36,909 nucleotides of DNA from Bacillota bacterium. Its GTDB lineage: Bacteria; Bacillota; UBA4882; UBA10575. The notes beneath the pieces are model-generated. The model searched no databases, was not told where the DNA came from, and saw only the letters and a list, made by a program, of their open reading frames with translations. The translations under genes and the position numbers were made by a program. The first letter of the stretch is position 1. Each line of letters starts with the position of its first letter. Location: the NCBI GenBank assembly GCA_012838955.1, contig DUOH01000016.1:1-36909 (forward strand), given 5' to 3'. Below, in pieces: positions 25,171 through 32,095 of this stretch.

Positions 25171-26244
25171 TTATTTCAGCTTTTCGATGATGGCGTCTGC
25201 CATTTGACTGGTGCCCACCGCTGTGGGATCGTTCCGGTCGGCCTTCATATCGTAGGTTACGTATTCACCTTCACTAATCACTTGAGAGACAGCGTTCTCC
25301 AAACGAGCAGCCGCCTCAATTTCCCCAAGATGACGTAGCATCATCACGCCGGAAAGGATAATGGCCGCGGGGTTTACCTTGTTTAACCCTTTATATTTAG
25401 GAGCGGAACCATGAGTGGGTTCGAAGAGAGCGGCATCTTCACCGATATTGGCTCCGGGGGCGACCCCTAAACCACCAACTAAGCCGGCGCAGACATCGGA
25501 GAGGATATCACCGTAAAGATTCGGCATCACCAGAACATCAAAGCTCTCAGGACGCTGGACCAGACGCATACAGGCGGCGTCCACCAAGACCTCATCGTAT
25601 TCCACAACACCCTCATATTCTTTGGCGATCTCTCTTCCTACCCGGTAGAAAAGACCGTCCGTAAACTTCATAATATTTGCTTTGGCGATAGCCGTTACTC
25701 TTTTGCGACCGTTCTTCTTAGCATATTCAAAAGCATAACGGATAATCCGTTCACTACCCGTCTTGGAGATGGGCTTGATAGAAATGGCGGAATCCTCCCT
25801 GATCTTTCCGGCTGGAGCCATCTTTATAATCTGTGCAATCTCCGGACTCCCCAGGTCAAACTCGACTCCGGCGTATAAATCCTCGGTATTCTCCCTGATC
25901 ACTACCAGGTCGACCTGAGAATATCTTGATCTGGCGCCTGGGTAGAGTTTACACGGCCGTACACAGGCATAAAGGTTTAAGGCGTGCCGTAAAGCCACAT
26001 TTACGCTGCGGAAACCCGTTCCAATGGGTGTAGTGATCGGCCCCTTTAGAGCCACTTTATTCCGTTTAATTGACTCCAAGACCTCGTTTGGCAGGGGGGT
26101 CCCGGTCTTCTCCATCACATCCACTCCGGCGTGGTGAATTTCCCAGTCAATCTTCACTCCGGTGGCATCAATCACCCTTCTGGCCGCCTCAGCCAACTCC
26201 GGTCCGGTGCCATCACCCGGAATTAATGTTACACGGTAAGACAA
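25171..26244 (-). CDS. icd: Isocitrate dehydrogenase (isocitrate/isopropylmalate dehydrogenase family)
   Basis: The 357-residue beta-decarboxylating dehydrogenase has [15 protein letters not shown], the substrate loop [39 protein letters not shown], the catalytic [17 protein letters not shown] and [18 protein letters not shown]. The SVN...R loop and ENTEDLYAG fit the short NAD-dependent isocitrate dehydrogenase group better than 3-isopropylmalate dehydrogenase. Homoisocitrate dehydrogenase cannot be fully excluded. It would convert isocitrate to 2-oxoglutarate, the step after the aconitase encoded 7.6 kb away. TTG start with AAGGAGAG 6 nt upstream. Confidence 0.85.
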   Translation of the reverse strand: MSYRVTLIPGDGTGPELAEAARRVIDATGVKIDWEIHHAGVDVMEKTGTPLPNEVLESIKRNKVALKGPITTPIGTGFRSVNVALRHALNLYACVRPCKLYPGARSRYSQVDLVVIRENTEDLYAGVEFDLGSPEIAQIIKMAPAGKIREDSAISIKPISKTGSERIIRYAFEYAKKNGRKRVTAIAKANIMKFTDGLFYRVGREIAKEYEGVVEYDEVLVDAACMRLVQRPESFDVLVMPNLYGDILSDVCAGLVGGLGVAPGANIGEDAALFEPTHGSAPKYKGLNKVNPAAIILSGVMMLRHLGEIEAAARLENAVSQVISEGEYVTYDMKADRNDPTAVGTSQMADAIIEKLK

Positions 26245-26363
26245 TGCAATCTCTCCTTTTCTTCTAGTCTCAGCAAGTAAAGACCTGTTTCCTCCAGGGC
26301 TTGCTGTTGTTTCCCTGTCATCTACTAATACTTTGCAATCTGCGCTTCAATACGAACCGACCC

Positions 26364-26861
26364 TCAGTAACCATGAGAATTTTTGTCATTCCATTCACCC
26401 CGGTCGTTTTGTACCCAATCCGCCACTGAGTAACGGATAATCCGCAGATCCTCATCCTCAGCGACCACCCACTTGATTCCGGCGTTAATGATTACTCTGG
26501 AGCACAACTTGCAAGGGCGGACGCCTCCCTCCCGCTCGCCGGTCTTCGCATCCAGACAAGCCAGGTACAAGGTGGCGTCGAGCATTTGGTCCCGGGACGC
26601 GTGGATAATCGCATTCATCTCCGCATGCACGGAACGGCAAAGTTCATATCTTTCTCCCCGGGGAACACCAGCCTTCTCCCTAGGACAGATCCCCAAAGAG
26701 CAACAATTAACACTTCCCCGGGGCGCGCCAGCATATCCAGTGCTGATGATCTGGTCATTCTTCACAATCACCGCTCCGAAGAGCCGACGCAGGCAGGTTG
26801 ATCTCTTACTTACCTCCGCGGCGATATTCACGTAATACTCGTCTTTTCCCGGCCTGGACAC
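26364..26861 (-). CDS. dCMP deaminase family protein (ComEB-like)
   Basis: The 165-residue zinc deaminase has catalytic HAE at 79-81 and the zinc cysteines PCKLC (C117, C120). A second cysteine/histidine cluster (CCSLGIC) is typical of dCMP deaminases of the ComEB type. It probably deaminates dCMP to dUMP for thymidylate synthesis; related ComEB proteins sit in late competence operons. GTG start with AGGGGG 8-9 nt upstream. It lies 15 nt after the glycosyltransferase and is followed by 119 bp with a 7-bp inverted repeat (26271-26277/26300-26306) before icd. Confidence 0.88.
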   Translation of the reverse strand: MSRPGKDEYYVNIAAEVSKRSTCLRRLFGAVIVKNDQIISTGYAGAPRGSVNCCSLGICPREKAGVPRGERYELCRSVHAEMNAIIHASRDQMLDATLYLACLDAKTGEREGGVRPCKLCSRVIINAGIKWVVAEDEDLRIIRYSVADWVQNDRGEWNDKNSHGY

Positions 26862-26876
26862 TGCATGTACCCCCTC

Positions 26877-28034
26877 TTATCCTTTCTCGGCGATCGCTTC
26901 TTTATAAAGAGTGAGTAATTCCTGGGTCAAGTTCTTTATTGAGTAGCGGGCAGCGCTTTCTTTGGCTGCCTGCGCAATCTCCAGCCTACGCCGGTCGTTT
27001 CGGAGAAGCTCCCGGACAGCGGAGGCAAAAGCCTCCACCTCCTCGGGGGTAAGTATTCCGTTATAGCCCGAGGTAAACGTATCCTTACTCCCACTGGCTT
27101 CCACAGCCACCACCGGTAGACCGGCGGCCATTGCTTCAATAAAGACCAACGGTTTGACCTCGGAAGTAGAGGTCATGACAAATAGATCCGCTGCTCCGTA
27201 GTAGAGAGGAATCTCCTCATAATTCACAGCTCCCGTAAAGATTACCCGGTCTGCCAGACCTAACCCGGCAGCTGATTTCTTCAGCATCTCTTCGGCAGCT
27301 CCGGATCCTACCAACATCAGACGGATGTCATCACCGAATTCCTCTGCCAATCTGGCGAAGGCGCGCAATAAAAAATCGAGATTCTTTTCTCTTCCGATTC
27401 TGCCCACAAAGAGCAAGAGTTTTCTACGGCCGATCCCATACCGGTTCCTAATGATCTGATGGTCAATCCGTTCATACCTAGCCAGATCAAGGGGGTTCGG
27501 TAAAATATGAACCTTTTTGGTTACCCCATAACTCCGTAATAATCCTGCGATCGATTCCGCCGGTGTGGTAAGCAGGTCAACACTTTGCGCATAATCCCGG
27601 ACTGCTTTGCGTCCAGCCCACTTCACCAGATTTTGCGGTAATGGAAAATAATGAGAATACTGCTCATACTGAGTATGAAAAGTGTAGACCAAGGGCACAC
27701 CCAAACGCCTAGCTAGCCGTAAACCTACTTTACCAAGGACGAAGGGGTGATGACTATGAATCACATCCGGATTAATTCGCCGTAGTAGTGAGGTGAGACC
27801 GGGATAACAAGGCACGGCAATCGGAAAATACAATTGTCTGGTAAGGTTCACTGCGGAAAAGCGAAAGATCCCTTCGGCCCGATCTTTCTGGCGATCCTGT
27901 ATATCCTTGTGATCCGGAGCAAAGATGTAAACCTCATGTCCCAGATCGATTAAGCCCTGGCGAAAAAAACGGATGGCCGTAACCACCCCACTTACTATAG
28001 GATCATAAGCGTTAGTAAAAATTACTACTTTCAT
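26877..28034 (-). CDS. GT4 glycosyltransferase, probably lipid-linked acceptor
   Basis: The 385-residue GT-B enzyme has an N-terminal acceptor domain (MKVVIFTNAYDPIVSGVVTAI, DVIHSHHPFVLG, VYTFHTQYEQYSHYF). The donor domain shows LLLFVGRIGREKNLDFLLRAF and the E-x7-E motif (E292, E300 in SEVKPLVFIEAMAAGLPVVA). The FHTQYE-type segment and overall pattern resemble bacterial diacylglycerol glucosyltransferases and PimB-like enzymes, so a membrane glycolipid is a plausible product. The substrate cannot be fixed from sequence alone. AGGAGG precedes the ATG. It follows the 28049-28963 gene by 14 nt and is probably co-transcribed with it. Confidence 0.88.
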   Translation of the reverse strand: MKVVIFTNAYDPIVSGVVTAIRFFRQGLIDLGHEVYIFAPDHKDIQDRQKDRAEGIFRFSAVNLTRQLYFPIAVPCYPGLTSLLRRINPDVIHSHHPFVLGKVGLRLARRLGVPLVYTFHTQYEQYSHYFPLPQNLVKWAGRKAVRDYAQSVDLLTTPAESIAGLLRSYGVTKKVHILPNPLDLARYERIDHQIIRNRYGIGRRKLLLFVGRIGREKNLDFLLRAFARLAEEFGDDIRLMLVGSGAAEEMLKKSAAGLGLADRVIFTGAVNYEEIPLYYGAADLFVMTSTSEVKPLVFIEAMAAGLPVVAVEASGSKDTFTSGYNGILTPEEVEAFASAVRELLRNDRRRLEIAQAAKESAARYSIKNLTQELLTLYKEAIAEKG

Positions 28035-28048
28035 TTAGTCTCCTCCTA

Positions 28049-28963
28049 TTACTGAAGAGCTCCTGCATCATTACTAAGACCGGAATTTGTATTGGTGCCC
28101 GTTCCACCTGTCTCTGCATCCTCCTGTCTTTGCTCATCAGTTCCGGAGTCGGTTTCCGGATCTGCGGCGCTTGAAACTGGAGGCAACGCCGACGCGCTCT
28201 CTTCTTTCTTGTTGATCTGCTCTTGTTTGCTCTCTTCTATGGTGGTCTCGGCTTTTGCTTTGTCCCCCTGAGCATTGGCCGGTGGTGTTTCTTGTTTAGA
28301 TCTCTCCTCTGGCATCACCTGCTTAGGCACTTCTTTCAGCGGCTCCTTCTTAGTTGTCCCCTGCTTAGGCTGTTCTTTTGACGTCTCTATTTGGGAAAGC
28401 GGCGGTGGAGTTGTCGGCCGGTCAGGCAAGACTACCATGGTCTTGGCCACCCCCGGTTCACCAAGGATATTGGCGAAGATACACATCTCCTCTTTAGGCG
28501 AAGCGGATAATGTTCCGGAAATTCTGATTGTTTTACTTTCTCCCGCACCCAGCTCCGGAAGGACAAACCAACGCCACGCCAGATCGGAAATGCTTCTCGC
28601 TCTTTGCTTTACCAAAGAAAAGAGGATAAATCCGTTGGCTGTTACATGATTCTGCCGTGTGGTGTTTTTAACTTCAACTGATAAAGAATATGACAGCTTA
28701 TTACCGTTTCCAGGTAAAAACCTGGCGGACTCAAGCTTAACCCCGGTAACAACCAAGCCTTCTCCCACAACCGTACGGAGCAGCTTGTTCTCTGCTTGCG
28801 TCTGATTATACAGATCCTCAAAGGCGGAGGCCTTCTCTTGCCAGAAGACCCGCTCCTCTAGTAACTTGTTATTCTCTGCAAAAAAACCGTTTATGATGAC
28901 GAAAAACAGAATGATCAAGAGAATATATACGCCTGCTTTCAGCCAAGTGAACCGGTGTGCCAA
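28049..28963 (-). CDS. Membrane-anchored protein of unknown function with charged low-complexity tail
   Basis: I do not recognise this 304-residue protein. Residues about 8-28 form one membrane helix with a short positive N-terminus. A coiled-coil stretch (ENNKLLEERVFWQEKASAFEDLYNQTQAENKLL) follows. Residues 66-180 form a probable all-beta extracellular domain (VTGVKLESARFLPGNGNKLSYSLSVEVKNTT, LGAGESKTIRISGTL) resembling DUF4352/FxLYD-like sandwiches. The last about 120 residues are Pro/Gln/Glu/Lys/Thr-rich and probably unfolded. TTG start with AAGGGTGATC upstream. It is first in a row with a glycosyltransferase and has its own promoter overlapped by two palindromes. Confidence 0.75.
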   Translation of the reverse strand: MAHRFTWLKAGVYILLIILFFVIINGFFAENNKLLEERVFWQEKASAFEDLYNQTQAENKLLRTVVGEGLVVTGVKLESARFLPGNGNKLSYSLSVEVKNTTRQNHVTANGFILFSLVKQRARSISDLAWRWFVLPELGAGESKTIRISGTLSASPKEEMCIFANILGEPGVAKTMVVLPDRPTTPPPLSQIETSKEQPKQGTTKKEPLKEVPKQVMPEERSKQETPPANAQGDKAKAETTIEESKQEQINKKEESASALPPVSSAADPETDSGTDEQRQEDAETGGTGTNTNSGLSNDAGALQ

Positions 28964-29044
28964 TCAGGATCACCCTTTTTTCATTAGTCTGACAAGATTA
29001 ATACAGTAACCTGAAAAGGTTAATGAATAATGCGAAATTTGACG

Positions 29045-29091
29045 GATTAATAATTAATCATAACTTAATTTCGATTAATTGTAAATTAATC
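29045..29091. promoter_or_regulatory. Pair of GATTAAT palindromes, possible repressor operators
   Basis: GATTAAT-A-ATTAATC (29045-29059) and GATTAATT-GTA-AATTAATC (29073-29091) are both perfect inverted repeats, with centres 30 bp apart, close to three helical turns. A half-site GATTAAT occurs at 28996-29002 and a related GTTAAT at 29019-29024. They overlap the -10/start and the -35 of the minus-strand promoter. Confidence 0.55.
29057..29085 (-). promoter_or_regulatory. Sigma-A-type promoter of the 28049-28963 gene
   Basis: On the minus strand TTTACA (29080-29085) and TATGAT (29057-29062) are spaced by 17 nt. The predicted start, near 29050, gives a leader of about 87 nt. Both hexamers are covered by palindromic repeats (29045-29059 and 29073-29091). 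Confidence 0.6.
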
Positions 29092-29401
29092 TTCAGTAAC
29101 CTCTGAAGACGTGCTCCTCTCCTGCTTGCGGTAGATTTTCCTCCCGGGCTCAGGAAAGAAGGCTTAAGGCTCAAGCTTAAGTAGTAAAACCTCGTCGTTT
29201 TGGGACCTGGTTTACTGTATTTTTATGTATGATCATATTCTCTCTAAAAATCATAAAACCTCTTCACTTTGGTGAATCAAATGTCGCTCTGGCAAAACCA
29301 GTATCAAGACCTTTCATCTTTTTTCCGATAAAATAAGTAGAAGCGCTGAATAAAACCGGAATTTACCAAAGGGCTTTCTCCACTATTACGTCGAATCTAG
29401 C

Positions 29402-29429
29402 ATAAAGTAACAACTATAAAGTAACAACT
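29402..29429. repeat. Exact 14-bp tandem duplication
   Basis: ATAAAGTAACAACT occurs twice without spacer at 29402-29415 and 29416-29429, about 140-165 bp upstream of the YpiB-like gene. Only two units are present, so it is not a CRISPR array. Confidence 0.8.
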
Positions 29430-29567
29430 TTCAGATCAGATGCGAACCTCTTCCTCTCCATCCTCATATTTTATTAAGTGAACCAGTATTGCAACTTGTG
29501 TGCAATAAAAAATTACCTGCGGAGCGCGTGGCAGCGTATAAGATTAACAAAAAAGGAGGCGGCTCCG

Positions 29568-30110
29568 ATGAAACAACCCACCATCAGCACTTGGGCCAAG
29601 CGCAACTTCATCCAATGGTTATTAGAAAATTACACCTTTACCACAAACAACCCTAGAAAGATCTTGCTTAGTCTGGTAGAACAGAGAGATCCATTATCCC
29701 TCATTCACATCGTAAAAGACGGCGCGTTCTACCGGCCTTTGTTAATCATTTCTTCTGAGGGTTCCGGAATGCCTCCATGCTATCTTCTGACTGAAGATGA
29801 AGAAACCTCCAATCCGGACCGGATTGAACAGGCTCTGGATGTTCTGAAACAGAGCGATCTTTATATTACATTCTATTTTCCTGACCGGTTGGACTGTCAA
29901 GCCTTCCTCAATGTGCTTGAAGAACCCTTGATCGAGCTTGAGCCGGAAAAAGCCAGCACTCTTCAGTTTGATTTTGAGTTACGCCTGTTACAAGAAGAAA
30001 ACAAGAAGGCGGAACAACGAAGAGAAATCCTGGCCCGCATCGATCAGGTCTTGGCAAGTGGATCACGGGATGAATTCTACCGTTTGGTACGGGAATTAAA
30101 GAAGATCTGA
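29568..30110 (+). CDS. YpiB/UPF0302-like protein with C-terminal IDEAL-like helix pair
   Basis: The 180-residue protein aligns by eye with B. subtilis YpiB over its length: FIQWLLENYTF...PRKILLSLVEQRDPLSLIHIVKDG, SDLYITFYFPDRLDCQAFLNVLEEP, and the C-terminal EILARIDQVLASGSRDEFYRLVRELKKI, which corresponds to the YpiB IDEAL domain (LLEQIDKALDNHDKEAFYEL). The B. subtilis protein is not well characterised. The ATG at 29568 is preferred because AAGGAGG lies 8 nt upstream; the frame extends to 29478 without an SD. It is on the plus strand, and its last 15 bp overlap the end of the convergent HAD gene. Confidence 0.7.
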   Translation: MKQPTISTWAKRNFIQWLLENYTFTTNNPRKILLSLVEQRDPLSLIHIVKDGAFYRPLLIISSEGSGMPPCYLLTEDEETSNPDRIEQALDVLKQSDLYITFYFPDRLDCQAFLNVLEEPLIELEPEKASTLQFDFELRLLQEENKKAEQRREILARIDQVLASGSRDEFYRLVRELKKI

Positions 30111-30788
30111 ACCGGTCTTCTTTAATTCTTTCCCTGTTATATCAGCCCATACTTCCGCTATCTCTTCCACAACCTCAATCTTATAGTCAACGGTGGTATT
30201 TTTTTTAGCCTCCTCTCCCACTAGCACGGTTATGATGCCCAATTCCCGTGCGGGCTCCAAATTCACCGGCTGGTCGTCCAGGAGGATGCATTCATGCCCG
30301 GAGACCCCCAGGCTTTCCATGACCATTTCATAAGATAAGCGATGGGGCTTTCCCAAATAGTTGGTGAATTCTATATCAAAAATCTTACTAAAACACTGAT
30401 GTATCTGTAAAGTTTGTAAGACCCGGTAGACATGCCGACGAGGACTGTTTGAAAAGACCACTTTTTGAGCGGGGATCCTCATCAATATTTCGTACAAGAC
30501 CGGGTTTGGTTTGAGGTACTTCCCCACATCTAACTGATAAGTATACGCGCAATATTCTTGCGGATCAACGCCATGCGCCTCTTTTAATCCCCGCAGAGTA
30601 GTACCGTATTGGCGATAATATTTCTGACGCAGTTCCGCCCCAGCGGATTTATCCATTCCCAACTTCTTCTGCAAAAACCCTTCGATTCTCCGGTCAATCT
30701 GCTTGAGTAGACCGGTCTCCGGCTGATACAGGGTTTCATCCAGATCAAAAAGTAATGTGGTGATCCGCCTTCCTCCGAAACGCGTCAA
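30096..30788 (-). CDS. HAD-family pyrimidine 5'-nucleotidase-like hydrolase
   Basis: The 230-residue protein has HAD motif I LLFDLDETLY (D15, D17), motif II VVFSNSP, motif III K (YLGKPHRLSYEMVMESLG) and motif IV ILLDDQPVNLEPARELG. The stretches GLLKQIDRRIEGFLQKKLG and YYRQYGTTLRGLKEAHGVDPQEY are characteristic of the eukaryotic-like SDT1/PHM8 type pyrimidine nucleotidase subfamily (TIGR01993 pattern). It may dephosphorylate nucleoside monophosphates, but the substrate is inferred. TTG start 6 nt after the DUF362 gene, so the two are probably co-transcribed. Confidence 0.85.
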   Translation of the reverse strand: MTRFGGRRITTLLFDLDETLYQPETGLLKQIDRRIEGFLQKKLGMDKSAGAELRQKYYRQYGTTLRGLKEAHGVDPQEYCAYTYQLDVGKYLKPNPVLYEILMRIPAQKVVFSNSPRRHVYRVLQTLQIHQCFSKIFDIEFTNYLGKPHRLSYEMVMESLGVSGHECILLDDQPVNLEPARELGIITVLVGEEAKKNTTVDYKIEVVEEIAEVWADITGKELKKTGSDLL

Positions 30789-30794
30789 CCTTGA

Positions 30795-31955
30795 TCACAC
30801 CTTTCTTCGCGGCTGAAAAAGCCGTCTGACCAGAGGAACTCTTAGTTCAATGGCGTTATACGGGCAGAGCTCCTGGCAGCAATAGCATCTGATACATTTC
30901 TGATCATCAATATAAACGCCGGATTTACCCTTATGTTCCGTCAGGGAGATAATCCCGGCCGGGCATGAACGGACACAAACGCCACATTGGCGACAGTGAT
31001 CAACAATTACCGGGCGGGGAGAAACATACCGTCTCACCAGTTTGGAAACGAAATCTGGAACGCGGAGTCTGACCAATAAAAGCGCAGTCGGTACCCGATA
31101 GTCCCGGACCAAATAAGCGTTTAGATCCTCGCCGCTCAACTGGATCTCTTCGATATTTACCCCTTTTTTGCCTCTGCCTTTGGCCAAGGCCAACACCGGA
31201 ACTTCCGAGGCTTGCAAACCCATAATCCGCGCGATCACCGTGTCTACGGCAAAAGGATCCCTACCGGCCAATAAAAGTCCAACTGGACGTAAATCCCCGT
31301 TACGAGGACCGGATCCTTCCATGGCTACAATGGCATCAACAATATTAAAAACCGGACGTACAGTATCAGCTAAATCTATTAACATCTCCATAAACATCTC
31401 CGTCCTCTGCAGACGAAAATGCAGTTCAGCTTTGCGCACTCCGGTGATACATCCGTAAAGATTTTTAACACAACCGGTTAGCCTGGCCATCCCATGGGTC
31501 TTCATTTTGGGCAAGTTAATAATGGCGTCGACTTCCAATACTTCTTTCGCCAATGGGAAACTCTTCATTACCTTCGCGGAAGGCGCCGTCTTCACCTCCA
31601 CAGTTTCAGTAAAGGCGGCCAGTTTTACACCTAGTTCTCGGCAAACCTGGGCAATCCCGGCTTTCTCCGCCACCCGGGCCGTACTGCCAAAACCGGGACT
31701 ATCGCCTACTATTGGGACAGCGCCTAGGTTCAACACTTCTTTCAGCACCGCCCGGACTACTTCCGGATGGGTGGTGCTCCCTTTTTCCGGCGTATCTCCC
31801 ACCAAGAGATTGGGTTTGACCAATACCTTCATTCCCGGTTTAATCAGATGCGCCAGACCGCTTCCTGGCATGTCCGGATGGACCAGACGATGAACGGCTG
31901 CTTCGACTTTTGCCCGGTCATAGCTTGCACATCCGGCCAGCATTACTTGGTTCAT
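30795..31955 (-). CDS. DUF362 protein with C-terminal 2[4Fe-4S] ferredoxin domain
   Basis: The 386-residue protein has an N-terminal DUF362 domain (MKVLVKPNLLVGDTPEKGSTTHPEVV, DSPGFGSTARVAEKAG, INLPKMKTHGMARLTGCVKNLYG, GSGPRNGDLRPVGLLLAGRDPFAVDTVIARIMG). A double ferredoxin motif follows at 321-365 (CRQCGVCVRSCP and CIRCYCCQELCP), then a basic tail. This combination is widespread in anaerobes and its reaction is unknown. The iron-sulphur clusters imply electron transfer. GGAGGT lies 6 nt before the ATG. It follows murC by 140 bp. Confidence 0.88.
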   Translation of the reverse strand: MNQVMLAGCASYDRAKVEAAVHRLVHPDMPGSGLAHLIKPGMKVLVKPNLLVGDTPEKGSTTHPEVVRAVLKEVLNLGAVPIVGDSPGFGSTARVAEKAGIAQVCRELGVKLAAFTETVEVKTAPSAKVMKSFPLAKEVLEVDAIINLPKMKTHGMARLTGCVKNLYGCITGVRKAELHFRLQRTEMFMEMLIDLADTVRPVFNIVDAIVAMEGSGPRNGDLRPVGLLLAGRDPFAVDTVIARIMGLQASEVPVLALAKGRGKKGVNIEEIQLSGEDLNAYLVRDYRVPTALLLVRLRVPDFVSKLVRRYVSPRPVIVDHCRQCGVCVRSCPAGIISLTEHKGKSGVYIDDQKCIRCYCCQELCPYNAIELRVPLVRRLFQPRRKV

Positions 31956-31995
31956 TCACTACCTCCGTATTACCTGCGCTGTCACGCGCATGATT

Positions 31996-32019
31996 GGCGT
32001 TCTTAATCTAAGAAACGCC
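31996..32019 (-). repeat. Hairpin upstream of the DUF362 gene
   Basis: GGCGTTCTT (31996-32004) pairs with AAGAAACGCC (32010-32019) with a single-base bulge and a 5-nt loop. On the minus strand it begins at the stop codon of a 13-codon mini-frame. Confidence 0.45.
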
Positions 32020-32060
32020 TAAACGCCATATGCATAAGCGCTAATAAACGTCAGTATCAT
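32019..32060 (-). CDS. Possible 13-residue leader peptide
   Basis: ATG at 32060 is preceded by AAAAAAGGAG at good spacing and opens a 13-codon frame (MILTFISAYAYGV, stop at 32019-32021). The hairpin at 31996-32019 follows immediately. This layout could act as a translation-sensing leader for the DUF362 gene, but such short frames arise by chance. Confidence 0.22.
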   Translation of the reverse strand: MILTFISAYAYGV

Positions 32061-32095
32061 ATCTGCTCCTTTTTTACCCTATCTGTTCAGCAAGG

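Larger units (their letters stand above)
28964..29567. other. 604-bp intergenic region between divergent genes
   Basis: No gene of convincing quality is seen. Besides the promoter/operator block at 29045-29091 it contains a small hairpin at 29091-29108 (CTTCAG/CTGAAG), the palindrome ATGATCAT near 29230, an exact tandem duplication of ATAAAGTAACAACT (29402-29415, 29416-29429), an inverted TTGCA/TGCAA pair (29489-29505) and a TATAAG -10-like box at 29537-29542 before the YpiB-like gene. Confidence 0.5.

Noticed and set aside
29402-29429. CRISPR-like repeat
   Set aside because: Only two units with no spacer between them, and no cas genes in the window.
31720-31745. Further copy of the AGCGCCTAGG palindrome in the DUF362 gene
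   Set aside because: The similarity falls on codons for a conserved Leu-Gly-Ala-Val-Pro stretch and does not continue, so coding constraint explains it.
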